The notes beneath the pieces were generated by a model. The model saw only the letters and a program-made list of their open reading frames with translations. It had not been told where the DNA came from and did no database searches. Position numbers and translations under genes: made by a program. A DNA stretch of 64,000 nt from Planktothrix sp. PCC 11201 (GTDB lineage: Bacteria > Cyanobacteriota > Cyanobacteriia > Cyanobacteriales > Microcoleaceae), in NCBI RefSeq assembly GCF_900009135.1, contig NZ_LT797710.1, forward strand, positions 482,913-546,912, read 5' to 3'. Positions within the stretch are counted from its first letter, which is position 1; every line of letters starts with the position of its first letter. Positions 9,879 through 19,285 of the stretch are shown here, piece by piece.

Positions 9879-9903
9879 CGTAGCGTAGGGGTGGGAGTGT
9901 CAA
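9700..9903 (+). ncRNA. Candidate omega RNA (TnpB guide scaffold)
   Basis: In TnpB systems the guide scaffold overlaps the 3' end of tnpB and the right end, and the guide is the flanking DNA. The strong hairpin at 9867-9895 sits where such a scaffold would end, and the guide would then begin at about 9904 with GACTAAGG. The 5' limit given is arbitrary. There is no transcript evidence here. Confidence 0.35.
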
Positions 9904-9941
9904 GACTAAGGGGAATATCCGGTTGGATAAATTTTGTCAAG

Positions 9942-10043
9942 TAGGACTTACGCAGAAACCGGGTTTCTGAAAGAGAAATCTCGATTTCATCAGCAAAATT
10001 AGGGCCAGAAACCCGGTTTCTTTGGTCTTGTGCGTAAGTCCTG
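9942..10043. mobile_element. MITE-like element with 12-bp terminal inverted repeats
   Basis: AGGACTTACGCA (9943-9954) is exactly complementary to 10031-10042. Inside, GAAACCGGGTTTC (9955-9967) and GAAACCCGGTTTC (10008-10020) repeat the symmetry. TGTCAAG occurs directly on both sides (9935-9941 and 10042-10048), like a short target duplication. There is no coding capacity. A related partial motif (GAAACCGGGTTT) occurs at about 21807. Confidence 0.65.
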
Positions 10044-10308
10044 TCAAGGAAAGGATGGATTTGTGCTGGTTTTAGCCAACTCTAGGGATAAAGGATTTAA
10101 GGATTGAATTTTTAAAAGATTTTTATTAATATTTTATGGGTTAAATAAAAATGAATTGATTATGAAAATATTGTGATTCATTTATGAATAAAATCAGAAT
10201 TTTAAATTTATAAAAATACTTAAATATTCAGGGATTTTCTGATAAACTAATTCAGAAGGAAAGCCTAATCCTGTGCTTTTAACTATCCTATTTCTTGATA
10301 TTAAAATT

Positions 10309-10944
10309 ATGCTCACTGCTTTTACGGCTGCACTCTTACTGATTACTATTTCTGAACTTGGGGATAAAACATTTTTTATTGCGGTTATTTTATCTTTAAA
10401 AAATGATAGGAAATTAGTTTTTATCGGGGTAGTAGCTGCATTGGCAACAATGACAGTTCTTTCGGTTTGTGTGGGGCGGATATTTGCTTTCTTACCTCAG
10501 ATTTATATTCATTATGCCGAGATTATTTTGTTCGCCTTATTTGGGTTTAAGTTATTATATGATGCCAGTAAAATGCCGAAAGGTGCGGGGATTAGTGATG
10601 AACAAGAAGAAGCCTTAGAAGTAGTAGAAAAAGCCGAAAATCAGTTTCCGAAACGAAAAAGTAAATGGGGGGTTTTATTAGAAGCTTTTGTGTTAACTTT
10701 TGTGGCAGAATGGGGCGATCGCACTCAAATTGCGACGATTGCATTAGCTACATTTTATAACCCTGTAGGGGTGATTATGGGGGGAATTGTTGGACATACA
10801 ATTTGTGCGGCTATTGCGGTATTAGGAGGGAAATTAATTGAGGGAAAAATTTCAGAACGGACTATTACAGCTATTGGAGGTTTTCTATTCCTTATTTTCA
10901 GTGCGGTGGCATTATTTGAAGGGGTGAGAATTACTGCCACTTGA
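10309..10944 (+). CDS. GDT1/TMEM165 (UPF0016) cation transporter, Mnx-like
   Basis: The protein of about 211 residues has six membrane helices in two inverted halves. Each half carries the family motif: SELGDKTFF near residue 14 and AEWGDRTQIA in the second half. A charged cytoplasmic loop (EEALEVVEKAENQFPKRKSK) joins them. Cyanobacterial relatives such as Mnx move manganese out of the cytoplasm, and others move calcium; which ion applies here cannot be read from the sequence. The ATG at 10309 was chosen because it lies just before the first helix; a GTG at 10273 is upstream. The 5' region is very AT-rich. Confidence 0.88.
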   Translation: MLTAFTAALLLITISELGDKTFFIAVILSLKNDRKLVFIGVVAALATMTVLSVCVGRIFAFLPQIYIHYAEIILFALFGFKLLYDASKMPKGAGISDEQEEALEVVEKAENQFPKRKSKWGVLLEAFVLTFVAEWGDRTQIATIALATFYNPVGVIMGGIVGHTICAAIAVLGGKLIEGKISERTITAIGGFLFLIFSAVALFEGVRITAT

Positions 10945-11044
10945 TATTAAGTGTAGTGCGTTGGTGTAGCCTGTAGTTAGCCAGCGAGGACTCTGGCACT
11001 ACAGATGATCTGATAGAGATGAGTTCTGATCATAATTAGATAAA

Positions 11045-12259
11045 TTAACGGTTAATCATCAAAGCCTTTATTAACTCTAGTTTTTTCATTAACCCGTCCT
11101 GATCCATCCAACCCACATAGCCACCGAATTGAAGTTCATCATCACTATCTAATACATAAACATGATGGACGTTAATAGCATTAACAAATAAATAAATTTT
11201 CCCACTTTTATCAGGAAATTTCAAATAAAGATCTCCCTTTGAAATATTCTTGCTCTGATCATTGAGTTGAATTCCCATCACTTGAGATATAGGTGTCATC
11301 CCCTTAACTTGAGATAAATGGTAAATTACGGTTTTTAAGAAATTGGGAAAAACAGCTTTTGGTTGATTCAAAATATTATTAGTAATTAATCGAGAAGTTT
11401 GAGGACAATTCCAATAACTACTATGGGCATCACTAGAACCTAAAACCATTGCTAAGTCAGTTTGACCTAAACTTCTAGCTGTTTTTTCAGCCAAGTTAAC
11501 ATCCTCTAATAAATACTCATCTGTAAATTTCAGACAACTATTTTCAGCCAGATGTAAACTCGCTTTTAAAGGATAAGCAATTAAGTCCGAAGCATGAATT
11601 AAATTGAGCCATCTTAAAGGCTGTTCAGAAGAATAGGAATGAGCAAATTGATGGACTTTTTCGGGACGCACATCTAACATCATGTTAATCAATAAAATGG
11701 GCGAACCCATGAGCGTGATACTCTTCAAATTAACCTGATGTTTAAGTTTCACATCTGTCTGATTTTCCAATTCTCGAATCATAGCTCGAATAGATAAAGC
11801 GGGGTCTTTCGCCGAAAATCGATCTGAAAATAAAACATCCCATAAAATCACAGTTCCTAACGAATGGGCAACAATATGAAGTTCAGAATCATTAGGGTTT
11901 TCCTTAATAAAATTATAGAGTTGTTGAGCGATTGTTTTGCGAATTTCTCGACCCTTATCAGGATTCATATAGGTAAAGAAATCCCCAAGAAATTGAGAAA
12001 ATAAGCCTTCTCTAAACGTTCGATATCGAAAAAATTCTTCACTATCACTTTTAGAATATTTCTTTTTACTGGCTGCTAAATCCTCATCAATACCATTCCA
12101 TATTTTCCCCATATCAGTTAAGGCAGAACCCCAAAAACTAGCATAAAAATGAGGATTTTTTTCTTCCCGGTGACTAAATTCTGTTTTGATCAATTGTTGT
12201 AAATTTGATGAGTAGCAAGCATCTCTTGTGGCGACACCATGAATAAAAAATACAAGCAT
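11045..12259 (-). CDS. Alpha/beta-hydrolase (serine esterase-like) of unknown substrate
   Basis: The protein has about 404 residues. It starts with the strand-oxyanion motif MLVFFIHGVA and carries the nucleophile elbow VAHSLGTV (Ser133). Good candidates for the rest of the triad are Asp225 (HASDLIAY) and His279 (SSDAHSSYW). The N-terminal 130 residues and the C-terminal 100 residues have no family I recognise. There is no signal peptide. It is divergent from the AAA-TOPRIM gene across about 280 bp, and the two may form one locus. ATG at 12259 was chosen over an upstream TTG. Esterase chemistry is likely; the substrate is unknown. Confidence 0.7.
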   Translation of the reverse strand: MLVFFIHGVATRDACYSSNLQQLIKTEFSHREEKNPHFYASFWGSALTDMGKIWNGIDEDLAASKKKYSKSDSEEFFRYRTFREGLFSQFLGDFFTYMNPDKGREIRKTIAQQLYNFIKENPNDSELHIVAHSLGTVILWDVLFSDRFSAKDPALSIRAMIRELENQTDVKLKHQVNLKSITLMGSPILLINMMLDVRPEKVHQFAHSYSSEQPLRWLNLIHASDLIAYPLKASLHLAENSCLKFTDEYLLEDVNLAEKTARSLGQTDLAMVLGSSDAHSSYWNCPQTSRLITNNILNQPKAVFPNFLKTVIYHLSQVKGMTPISQVMGIQLNDQSKNISKGDLYLKFPDKSGKIYLFVNAINVHHVYVLDSDDELQFGGYVGWMDQDGLMKKLELIKALMINR

Positions 12260-12538
12260 AATCAATAATAGGTAAAGTGTTCTAGGGTTGGGTTAGTATT
12301 TAATTATAGCTCAAAAAGTTATCAAACCTAAAGTTATAGCAATTATTATCGTGGTGAGGTGCTTGGACAGCTTTATTAATTTCTGTAATATCATTGGAAT
12401 AATAGGGGATTGATTCATTGTTTGATAAGTTGCGATCGCATCAAATTACTATGTTACACTATAAGTCACAGACATCTATCCTAAAACCGAGGTAAAACGT
12501 TAAACAGTAAAAACGATCTACAACTTTACAATAAAAAT

Positions 12539-14488
12539 ATGCACATCAAGGAAATTCAGATTAAAAATTTTAAATCTTTTCAAGATACCAAAATTCAATT
12601 GAATTCTGATATCAATATTTTTACTGGTAAAAATAATTCCGGTAAAACAACCATTCTGGAAGTCGTTTCTCTGTGGCATGAATGCTTTAATAAATTGATT
12701 CGTCAGGCAGGAAGAAAAACTAAAAACTATAGAAAAGGCGATTACATCTTGGGGAATACTCAGGAAAAATATTTTCCTTTTGAAGAAATTCATAGTGTCT
12801 GTAATCCGAATTTTGAAGATATTTTTAATCAATGTGACAAAAATAAAAAAATAGAAATTGATGCAGAATTAGAACATGAAAATGAACAGATAAAAATAGG
12901 ATTTAGAATTAGTTCATCTGGATTAAATTATGTGATTGAACTGATGGATTTTACGACTTATGACTTTGAAAAATTTAATAGATTCTTTAGAAATTTTCCT
13001 TTCCCCATCGGATTATATTATGCTTCTCCTGTGTTAGCTATTCGCCAACGCGAGAATTTTGCAACTAATCCTCAAATTCGGGAAGCGATTCAAATGAGAG
13101 AGTCGGCAACGGTACTGCGTAATCGTTTATATTCTTTATATAAGCAGCAACAAGATTTATCATTATATAATAATTTTATTTCTGATTTGTCTTATATTTT
13201 GTTTAATAATCAAGAACAAATCGAGTTTTTTACTTCCAGCGATATTCAGAAAGATACTAGGGTAATTATCAATTACAAACTCAATAGTAGAGATACTGAA
13301 AAAGATATTGCTTTATTGGGAAGTGGTACATTACAGATAATAGAAATTTTGTTAAATTTATATTATTATGAACAGAGAACTGATATGAATCTAGTTTTGC
13401 TTGATGAACCGGATAGTCATATTCACAGGGATATTCAACAGCGTTTACTAGAAATACTGACGAGGTTTTCTAACCAAAATCAATTATTAATCACGACCCA
13501 TAATGAAACCATCATTCGGCATTCATCCCTACATCATTTATTTCATTTAGATCAAAATAGTGCTGAAAATTATTATAAACCCCTGGGTCATACTGAAATC
13601 CAGAGGTTGGGCGAGCGTTTTAAGGGTATTTATCCGATTCCGATAAATCCTATCCTCAGTTCTTTAGGAAGTCCTAATGGTTTAGACTTTATTAATGCCA
13701 TTGAAGCTGATCACTTAATTTTTGTGGAGGGTGAAGATGATGCTAGGGCAATTGATTTGCTTTTGCAAAAAAGTGTATCTCCTAGAAATACGAAAAAATA
13801 TGTTTTTTTGGTATTAAATGGAATTAACAATATTTTTAAAGAAATACTACACTATAAAACGGTTTTTTCTGCTATTAAAAATACTAGAACTCTCTGGGAA
13901 AAATCTGTTTTAATTATAGATAGGGATTTTTTGATAGATGAAGATCGTGTAAAACTTGCTCAAAAAATGGAAGAAAAACTAAGTTTAAAAACCTATATTC
14001 CACAAGCTTATACGTTTGAAGCGATTTTGCTGACGGATTTAGATTTACTCAGTCGTTTATTAGTAAAATGGGTTAAAAATAGGTATTCCCAGGATATTGA
14101 TCAAGAAGAACTGTTGGGCTCTTTGAATACTGCATATCAGAATATAAGACAGAATTTAGTAGAAAAATATTTGAATGATAACTGTCTTAAAGAAACAACG
14201 TACAGATATATAGCGATCCAAGAAAGTCTATATACAATATTCAAATATAAATTTATTAATAAAACTGATGTTGATCTCACTATTTCATGTAAGAATCATA
14301 TCAATAATACTCTGGAAAGTGGAGCGTTTTTTAAACTCACTAGAAAAGAAGATGTTAAACAGATATTAGATGAATCTTTACAAGCGTATCATATTTCATT
14401 TAATATAGAAAGGGATTTTCTGGATTTACTTAAAGCTGTAGATAGATCAGTATGGTTTGATGAGTGGGACTTTTTAAGACAACTTTGA
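12539..14488 (+). CDS. AAA ATPase-TOPRIM protein (OLD / AriAB-like), putative defence
   Basis: The 649-residue protein fuses an ABC/SMC-type ATPase to a TOPRIM-like nuclease domain. Walker A is GKNNSGKTT (30-38), the signature-like LLGSGTLQ is at 259-266, Walker B is LVLLDEPD (285-292), and the switch His is H321 (TTHNE). The C-terminal part has FVEGEDDARA (Glu398) and IIDRDFL (Asp461, Asp463), the acidic set of TOPRIM, followed by YTFEAILL, which resembles DUF4435. Such fusions occur in OLD nucleases and in fused PARIS systems, which act against phage. The coding region is strikingly AT-rich compared with its neighbours, suggesting transfer. The partner may be the divergent hydrolase. Confidence 0.8.
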   Translation: MHIKEIQIKNFKSFQDTKIQLNSDINIFTGKNNSGKTTILEVVSLWHECFNKLIRQAGRKTKNYRKGDYILGNTQEKYFPFEEIHSVCNPNFEDIFNQCDKNKKIEIDAELEHENEQIKIGFRISSSGLNYVIELMDFTTYDFEKFNRFFRNFPFPIGLYYASPVLAIRQRENFATNPQIREAIQMRESATVLRNRLYSLYKQQQDLSLYNNFISDLSYILFNNQEQIEFFTSSDIQKDTRVIINYKLNSRDTEKDIALLGSGTLQIIEILLNLYYYEQRTDMNLVLLDEPDSHIHRDIQQRLLEILTRFSNQNQLLITTHNETIIRHSSLHHLFHLDQNSAENYYKPLGHTEIQRLGERFKGIYPIPINPILSSLGSPNGLDFINAIEADHLIFVEGEDDARAIDLLLQKSVSPRNTKKYVFLVLNGINNIFKEILHYKTVFSAIKNTRTLWEKSVLIIDRDFLIDEDRVKLAQKMEEKLSLKTYIPQAYTFEAILLTDLDLLSRLLVKWVKNRYSQDIDQEELLGSLNTAYQNIRQNLVEKYLNDNCLKETTYRYIAIQESLYTIFKYKFINKTDVDLTISCKNHINNTLESGAFFKLTRKEDVKQILDESLQAYHISFNIERDFLDLLKAVDRSVWFDEWDFLRQL

Positions 14489-14611
14489 AATGTCAACCGT
14501 TGGAGGATATTAAAGACAGTCTTAGTCTTGCAAAGCTAAAACTATCTGTGATTTAATAACAAATTAATCACGAAGATACAAAAGGTTTTATTGTAAAATT
14601 TTTACACTTGA

Positions 14612-14648
14612 ATATCTAGTCCCCTGTTCATCAAAGGAGACTAGATAT
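14612..14648. terminator. 10-bp inverted repeat between convergent genes
   Basis: ATATCTAGTC (14612-14621) pairs with GACTAGATAT (14639-14648). It lies between the AAA-TOPRIM gene and gcvP, which converge. A T-rich run (CATTTTTTG) follows seven bases later on the plus strand. A weak terminator is possible. Confidence 0.4.
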
Positions 14649-14700
14649 GTTGCATTTTTTGAATGATTTGGAATTACATTGCCCGGAAAAAAACTAGCCT

Positions 14701-17619
14701 TTACTCATAGGCATCCATGGGCAAACACGAACAGACAAAATTGCGATCGCCAAAAGCATTATCAATTCGTCCCACAGACGGCCAGAATTTATGTTCTTTT
14801 GTCCAGGGGGCGGGATAGGCCGCTTGTTCCCGTGAATAGGGATGATTCCATTCACCACACAGTAATGAAATTGCCGTATGGGGCGCGTTTTTCAACATAT
14901 TATTAGTGGCATCCATCGCCCCCGATTCTATCTGGGAAATCTCCTGATAAATGGCAATCATCGCATCACAAAACCGATCTAATTCCGGTTTAGATTCGCT
15001 TTCAGTCGGTTCGACCATCATAGTTCCTGCTACGGGCCAGGATACCGTCGGGGCATGGAATCCATAGTCCATTAATCGTTTGGCAATATCATCAACTTCA
15101 ATGCCCGCCGATTTCTTCACGCCCCGCAAATCTAAAATACATTCATGGGCAACAAATCCCTGATTTCCCTTGTACAAAATCGGGTAATAATTATTTAAAC
15201 GATGGGCAATATAATTCGCATTTAAAATTGCCAGTTTTGTCGCTTCTGTTAATCCCTTTGGCCCCATCATGGCAATATACATCCAAGAAATCACCAGGAT
15301 ACTCGCACTCCCCCAAGGCGCCGCGGAAACGGCCCCGGTTTGACTTCCTGGGATATCTACGACCCCATGACCGGGGAGAAAAGGAACTAAATGGGCAGCG
15401 ACCCCAATCGGCCCCATCCCTGGCCCACCGCCCCCGTGGGGAATACAGAAGGTTTTATGCAGGTTGAGGTGGCAGACATCGGCCCCAAAATCCCCGGGGC
15501 GACATAACCCAACCTGGGCGTTCATATTTGCCCCATCCATATAAACCTGTCCGCCATTGCTGTGAATGATCGTACAAATATCCTCAATTCCGGTTTCAAA
15601 TACACCGTGAGTTGAAGGATAGGTAATCATTAAGGCGGCTAAATTTTCTTGATGTTTTTCAGCTTTGGCTTGCAAGTCATTAATATTAATATTGCCCTGG
15701 TCATCACAGGCAACAGGAACCACCTTAAAGCCACACATCACCGCACTAGCAGGGTTTGTTCCGTGGGCAGATTCGGGAATTAGACAGATATTTCGATGAA
15801 TTTCTCCTCGACTTTCATGGTAGTGGCGAATAACTAATAATCCGGCATATTCTCCCTGGGAACCTGCATTGGGTTGTAACGAAATTCCGGCAAATCCTGT
15901 TATTTCTGCTAACCAGTTTTCTAATTGTTCAAACAGAATTTGATAGCCTTGGGTTTGGTCTTTTGGGGCAAAAGGATGGAGTTTTCCAAATTCTGGCCAA
16001 GTTACCGGAATCATTTCCGCAGTAGCGTTAAGTTTCATGGTACAGGAACCCAAAGGAATCATGGATGTATTTAAGGACAAATCCTTAGTTTCCAAACGAT
16101 GAATATAGCGCAGAAGTTCGGTTTCTGAATGGTAACTGTTGAAAACCGGATGGGTTAAATAGGCAGATTTTCGGGTAAATGCAGTTAGGTTTTCCGATAT
16201 ATTTAAAACATCTTCAACCGTAAAAGTTAATTCAGATTCAGCAAAGATTTCCCACAAATCAATTAAATCTTTAGGGGTTGTAGTTTCATCTAAACTAATA
16301 CCAACGGTTTGATCATCAATGACTCGGAGATTAATCTTTTTAGCTTGGGATGCTGACAGAATTTCCGTTAAGGATTTTTTCCCTAATTTGACTTTAATGG
16401 TATCAAAAAAGGGTTCTGTTCCTATTACATACCCTAACCGTTTTAACCCTTCTGCTAAGGTCAAGGTTAACTGATGAATAGTTTGGGCGATTTGTTGTAG
16501 TCCAGACGGCCCATGATACACCGCATATAAACTCGCAATGACCGCTAATAAGACCTGGGCGGTACAAATATTACTGGTAGCTTTATCCCGGCGAATATGT
16601 TGCTCCCGGGTTTGTAATGCCAACCGCAAAGCGGGGTTTCCTTGGGCATCTTTAGACACACCAACCATCCTACCCGGAACGTTGCGTTTATAGGCTTCTT
16701 TGGTGGCAAAATAGGCTGCATGGGGGCCTCCATAACCCAGGGGAACCCCCAACCGTTGGGTACTTCCAACCGCAATATCTGCTCCTAATTCCCCAGGAGG
16801 TGTTAATAGGGTTAAACTTAAAATATCTGCCGCCACGGTAACTAAAGCCTGATGTTTTTGGGCTGTTTCGATAAAGTTTCGATAGTCATAAATTGTCCCA
16901 TCCGTTGCCGGATATTGCAACAAACAACCAAAAATAGGAGTATTGAAATCAAAGGTATGATGATCTCCAATAATAATCTCAATGCCCAGGGGAATTGCTC
17001 GGGTTTTCACCACATCAATGGTTTGGGGGTGACAATCTTGGGAGACAAAAAAGCCCGTAGCTTTGGTTTTAGAAACGGCATAACTCAGACTCATGGCTTC
17101 GGCGGCGGCAGTGGCTTCATCCAATAGGGAAGCGTTAGCTATTTCTAATCCGGTTAAGTCAATAATTAGGGTTTGAAAGTTTAATAAAGCTTCTAAGCGA
17201 CCTTGGGCAATTTCAGCCTGATAGGGGGTATAAGCGGTATACCAACCGGGATTTTCCAGGATATTTCTTTGAATCACTGCGGGTGTGATACAATCGGAGT
17301 ATCCCATGCCTATAAAAGAACGATAGACTTTATTTTGAGAGGCGATCGCTTTTAATTGATTTAAAGCCGCATATTCACTTAATGCTTCTGGTAATTTTAG
17401 GCTATGATTGAGGCGAATACTAGCAGGAACGGTTTGCTCAATTAAGGTTTCTAAACTCGAAACCCCCAACAATTCTAACATTTGTTGAATCTCAACGGGA
17501 TTGGGGCCTAGATGCCGTTGGGCAAACCCCTGGGACTGCGGGGGGTTTCCGTTACCCTTGGGGGCGGAAGATAGTATGGTTTCCATCTGGGTGTTCGTTG
17601 AGGAAGTAATCTCTAACAT
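14701..17619 (-). CDS. gcvP: Glycine dehydrogenase (decarboxylating), P-protein
   Basis: The 972-residue single-chain P-protein is the PLP-dependent decarboxylase of the glycine cleavage system, used in cyanobacteria for photorespiratory glycine. The PLP lysine is K722 in [17 protein letters not shown]. The N-terminal half carries [20 protein letters not shown] and the C-terminal half ends with the expected [17 protein letters not shown] region. Both homologous halves are present and full length. The other gcv genes are not in the window. I see no glycine riboswitch fold upstream (17620-17800). Confidence 0.97.
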   Translation of the reverse strand: MLEITSSTNTQMETILSSAPKGNGNPPQSQGFAQRHLGPNPVEIQQMLELLGVSSLETLIEQTVPASIRLNHSLKLPEALSEYAALNQLKAIASQNKVYRSFIGMGYSDCITPAVIQRNILENPGWYTAYTPYQAEIAQGRLEALLNFQTLIIDLTGLEIANASLLDEATAAAEAMSLSYAVSKTKATGFFVSQDCHPQTIDVVKTRAIPLGIEIIIGDHHTFDFNTPIFGCLLQYPATDGTIYDYRNFIETAQKHQALVTVAADILSLTLLTPPGELGADIAVGSTQRLGVPLGYGGPHAAYFATKEAYKRNVPGRMVGVSKDAQGNPALRLALQTREQHIRRDKATSNICTAQVLLAVIASLYAVYHGPSGLQQIAQTIHQLTLTLAEGLKRLGYVIGTEPFFDTIKVKLGKKSLTEILSASQAKKINLRVIDDQTVGISLDETTTPKDLIDLWEIFAESELTFTVEDVLNISENLTAFTRKSAYLTHPVFNSYHSETELLRYIHRLETKDLSLNTSMIPLGSCTMKLNATAEMIPVTWPEFGKLHPFAPKDQTQGYQILFEQLENWLAEITGFAGISLQPNAGSQGEYAGLLVIRHYHESRGEIHRNICLIPESAHGTNPASAVMCGFKVVPVACDDQGNININDLQAKAEKHQENLAALMITYPSTHGVFETGIEDICTIIHSNGGQVYMDGANMNAQVGLCRPGDFGADVCHLNLHKTFCIPHGGGGPGMGPIGVAAHLVPFLPGHGVVDIPGSQTGAVSAAPWGSASILVISWMYIAMMGPKGLTEATKLAILNANYIAHRLNNYYPILYKGNQGFVAHECILDLRGVKKSAGIEVDDIAKRLMDYGFHAPTVSWPVAGTMMVEPTESESKPELDRFCDAMIAIYQEISQIESGAMDATNNMLKNAPHTAISLLCGEWNHPYSREQAAYPAPWTKEHKFWPSVGRIDNAFGDRNFVCSCLPMDAYE

Positions 17620-17805
17620 GAAGCTCCGATTGATTCAACTATTGACTTTGATTAAAATTAGTCTAGCAAAGTCTGAAGACAAGAGATAGGAATAGTTGAT
17701 CAATTCAAGGATTTGTTAACAATAACCTGCTTATTTTTATAGATTTAAGCTAAAATTATAGAGTGAGTCTAAATTAGTCTACTCCTATTCCGATATCTTT
17801 CAGAT

Positions 17806-18300
17806 CTATTTCTGGTTCTGAAAGTGATCGGAAGGTTCTCCAGGGAAGAAGCTAGTGTCTAAAACTTTGTCTAGGGTATAGGGACATTCTGTGGGAAAAT
17901 CTTGATCATTCAGGGAGGTTTCGCGTACAGCTAAGTCAATGCCACTTTGATAACCTTTGTGTAATGCTTCAGGAAGATAGGGTTTTAAACTGGGATTTTC
18001 TGTTAATAAATAGCCAATCTCTCGGCGTTGTTCGCGCAGGGTCACAAACCAACTTTTAGAGCGTTTATTGGGTTGAAACTGCCACTTGAGTAAATGACCG
18101 AGTAAGATTCCTAAACGGTTTTTTAACTCTTGCTTTTGTTGTTTTCCCAAAGATTGAATCTCCTCAGCCAAATTGATCATATCAAGGTGATCTAATGCGC
18201 CTTCCCGTAGTAGTTTAGCTTGTTGCTGTGTCCATCCATAAAAGTCTTGTTCATAAAGAGAGGAGCTTTTTTGAAAGGATGCGCTCTGTTTTATATCCAT
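17806..18300 (-). CDS. DUF29 family protein
   Basis: The 164-residue protein has the usual DUF29 pattern: LYEQDFYGWTQQQAKLLREG at the start, then DMINLAEEIQSLGKQQKQEL and LGILLGHLLKWQFQPNKRS. DUF29 proteins are expanded in many copies in cyanobacteria and their function is unknown. It is a single gene, with a toxin-antitoxin pair divergent upstream. The C-terminal portion (FPTECPYTLDKVLDTSFFPG) is also typical. Confidence 0.88.
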   Translation of the reverse strand: MDIKQSASFQKSSSLYEQDFYGWTQQQAKLLREGALDHLDMINLAEEIQSLGKQQKQELKNRLGILLGHLLKWQFQPNKRSKSWFVTLREQRREIGYLLTENPSLKPYLPEALHKGYQSGIDLAVRETSLNDQDFPTECPYTLDKVLDTSFFPGEPSDHFQNQK

Positions 18301-18453
18301 AATATTAATTCAGAGGATAGAAGGAATTATATTGTTTTTTAAAATAGGTGTCAAATTGGGCGATCGCAACTTCAATAAAAAAGCGAACACATCTTTTTTC
18401 ACTTCTAGGTTTTACCAGGGAACAAAAAGTACGAGGAGAAAATATAAATTCTC

Positions 18454-18462
18454 TGCTATAAT
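18454..18462 (+). promoter_or_regulatory. Extended -10 promoter element of the TA pair
   Basis: TGCTATAAT matches an extended -10 box 25 bp before the antitoxin ATG. No good -35 box is seen. Confidence 0.4.
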
Positions 18463-18486
18463 CAGTAAATAATAGAGTTCGACTAG

Positions 18487-18717
18487 ATGGCTATGTCTTC
18501 CATAGAAATTACACAGGCAATTTCCCAAATTTCCGAATTATTTGATTTAGCTTTAAATGGAGAAGAAATTATTATTACAGAAAATAAAAAACCTTTGTTA
18601 AAATTGGTTTTATTTCAGCAAAAACAATCTCAACGTCCTGCTTTATTTGGAACAGATAAAGGAATTATTTCTATTACTGATGATTTTGATGATCCTTTAG
18701 AAGAATTTCAAGATTAG
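18487..18717 (+). CDS. Phd/YefM-type antitoxin
   Basis: The 76-residue protein has the Phd/YefM N-terminal DNA-binding fold: SSIEITQAISQISELFDLAL, then the strand NGEEIIITENKKPLLKLVLF. The acidic C-terminal tail (ITDDFDDPLEEFQD) would wrap the toxin. It ends 2 bp before the PIN-toxin gene, the normal antitoxin-first order. It would neutralise the toxin and repress its own promoter. ATG codons at 18487 and 18493 are both possible starts. Confidence 0.88.
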   Translation: MAMSSIEITQAISQISELFDLALNGEEIIITENKKPLLKLVLFQQKQSQRPALFGTDKGIISITDDFDDPLEEFQD

Positions 18718-18719
18718 AA

Positions 18720-19106
18720 ATGCAAGTTTTATTAGATACCCATGCACTAATTTGGTTTTTCTCAGGGAATGAAAAACTCAATGGGAGGGCGCGAAATTTA
18801 ATTGAAGATATAAACAACATCAAATATATTAGTGTGGCAAGTGTTTGGGAGATGGCAATTAAGCAAAGTCAAGGAAAACTAGCTTTATCGGTATCATTAG
18901 AGGACTATATAGCAGAAAAACTCCAGCTAGAAGATTTTAATTTACTAGAAATTAAACTGAGTCATTTAAACTTGGTTTGTCAATTACCTTTTTATCATAA
19001 AGATCCCTTTGATCGATTATTAATTGCACAAAGTATTGTTGAAAATATTTCTATTATTAGTCAAGATTCTATATTTAATTTATACCCAATTCACAGATTA
19101 GAGTAG
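18720..19106 (+). CDS. PIN-domain toxin (VapC-like ribonuclease)
   Basis: The 128-residue protein is a PIN-domain RNase of the type that pairs with Phd-family antitoxins. The acidic metal site is complete: D6 (LLDTHALIW), E44 (SVWEMAIK), D98 (DPFDRLLIAQ) and D116 (SQDSIF). The start ATG is 2 bp beyond the antitoxin stop, so translation is coupled. VapC-type toxins cut tRNA or rRNA; the target here is unknown. The pair looks intact. Confidence 0.92.
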   Translation: MQVLLDTHALIWFFSGNEKLNGRARNLIEDINNIKYISVASVWEMAIKQSQGKLALSVSLEDYIAEKLQLEDFNLLEIKLSHLNLVCQLPFYHKDPFDRLLIAQSIVENISIISQDSIFNLYPIHRLE

Positions 19107-19285
19107 GCATTTGTGCATAGCGATCACTTTTCTATAAATTAAATTAAAAAAGAGCGATCGCCCTTTTTCAACGATTAATAGAAGAAAGGCGATCGCAATT
19201 TTTAATTCAATAATTGTACGGAGTTACTCTCTCAAATCTAAACTCGGAAAATTGTGAGTTTGTAGGGGCGAGTTTTCCTGTTTCC

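Larger units (their letters stand above)
8584..9903 (+). mobile_element. TnpB-only IS200/IS605-type insertion sequence
   Basis: The proposed element is 1,320 bp and carries tnpB but no tnpA. The left end follows TTAC (8580-8583) and has two small hairpins (CCCACG/CGTGGG at 8601-8621, CCGCC/GGCGG at 8633-8646). The right end has the hairpin CCCACCCCT/AGGGGTGGG (9867-9895) and finishes at TCAA (9900-9903). TTAC at the left and TCAA at the right are the cleavage tetranucleotides known for IS608. The end positions are my inference from this similarity; the hairpins and tetranucleotides are seen. Confidence 0.65.

Noticed and set aside
12539-14488. Assignment to Gabija GajA or to a retron effector
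   Set aside because: No GajB-type helicase, reverse transcriptase or msr-like structure is seen nearby, so only a general OLD/AriAB-like label is given.
14679-14906. 75-codon ORF at the end of gcvP on the opposite strand
   Set aside because: It is a shadow of the conserved gcvP C-terminus.
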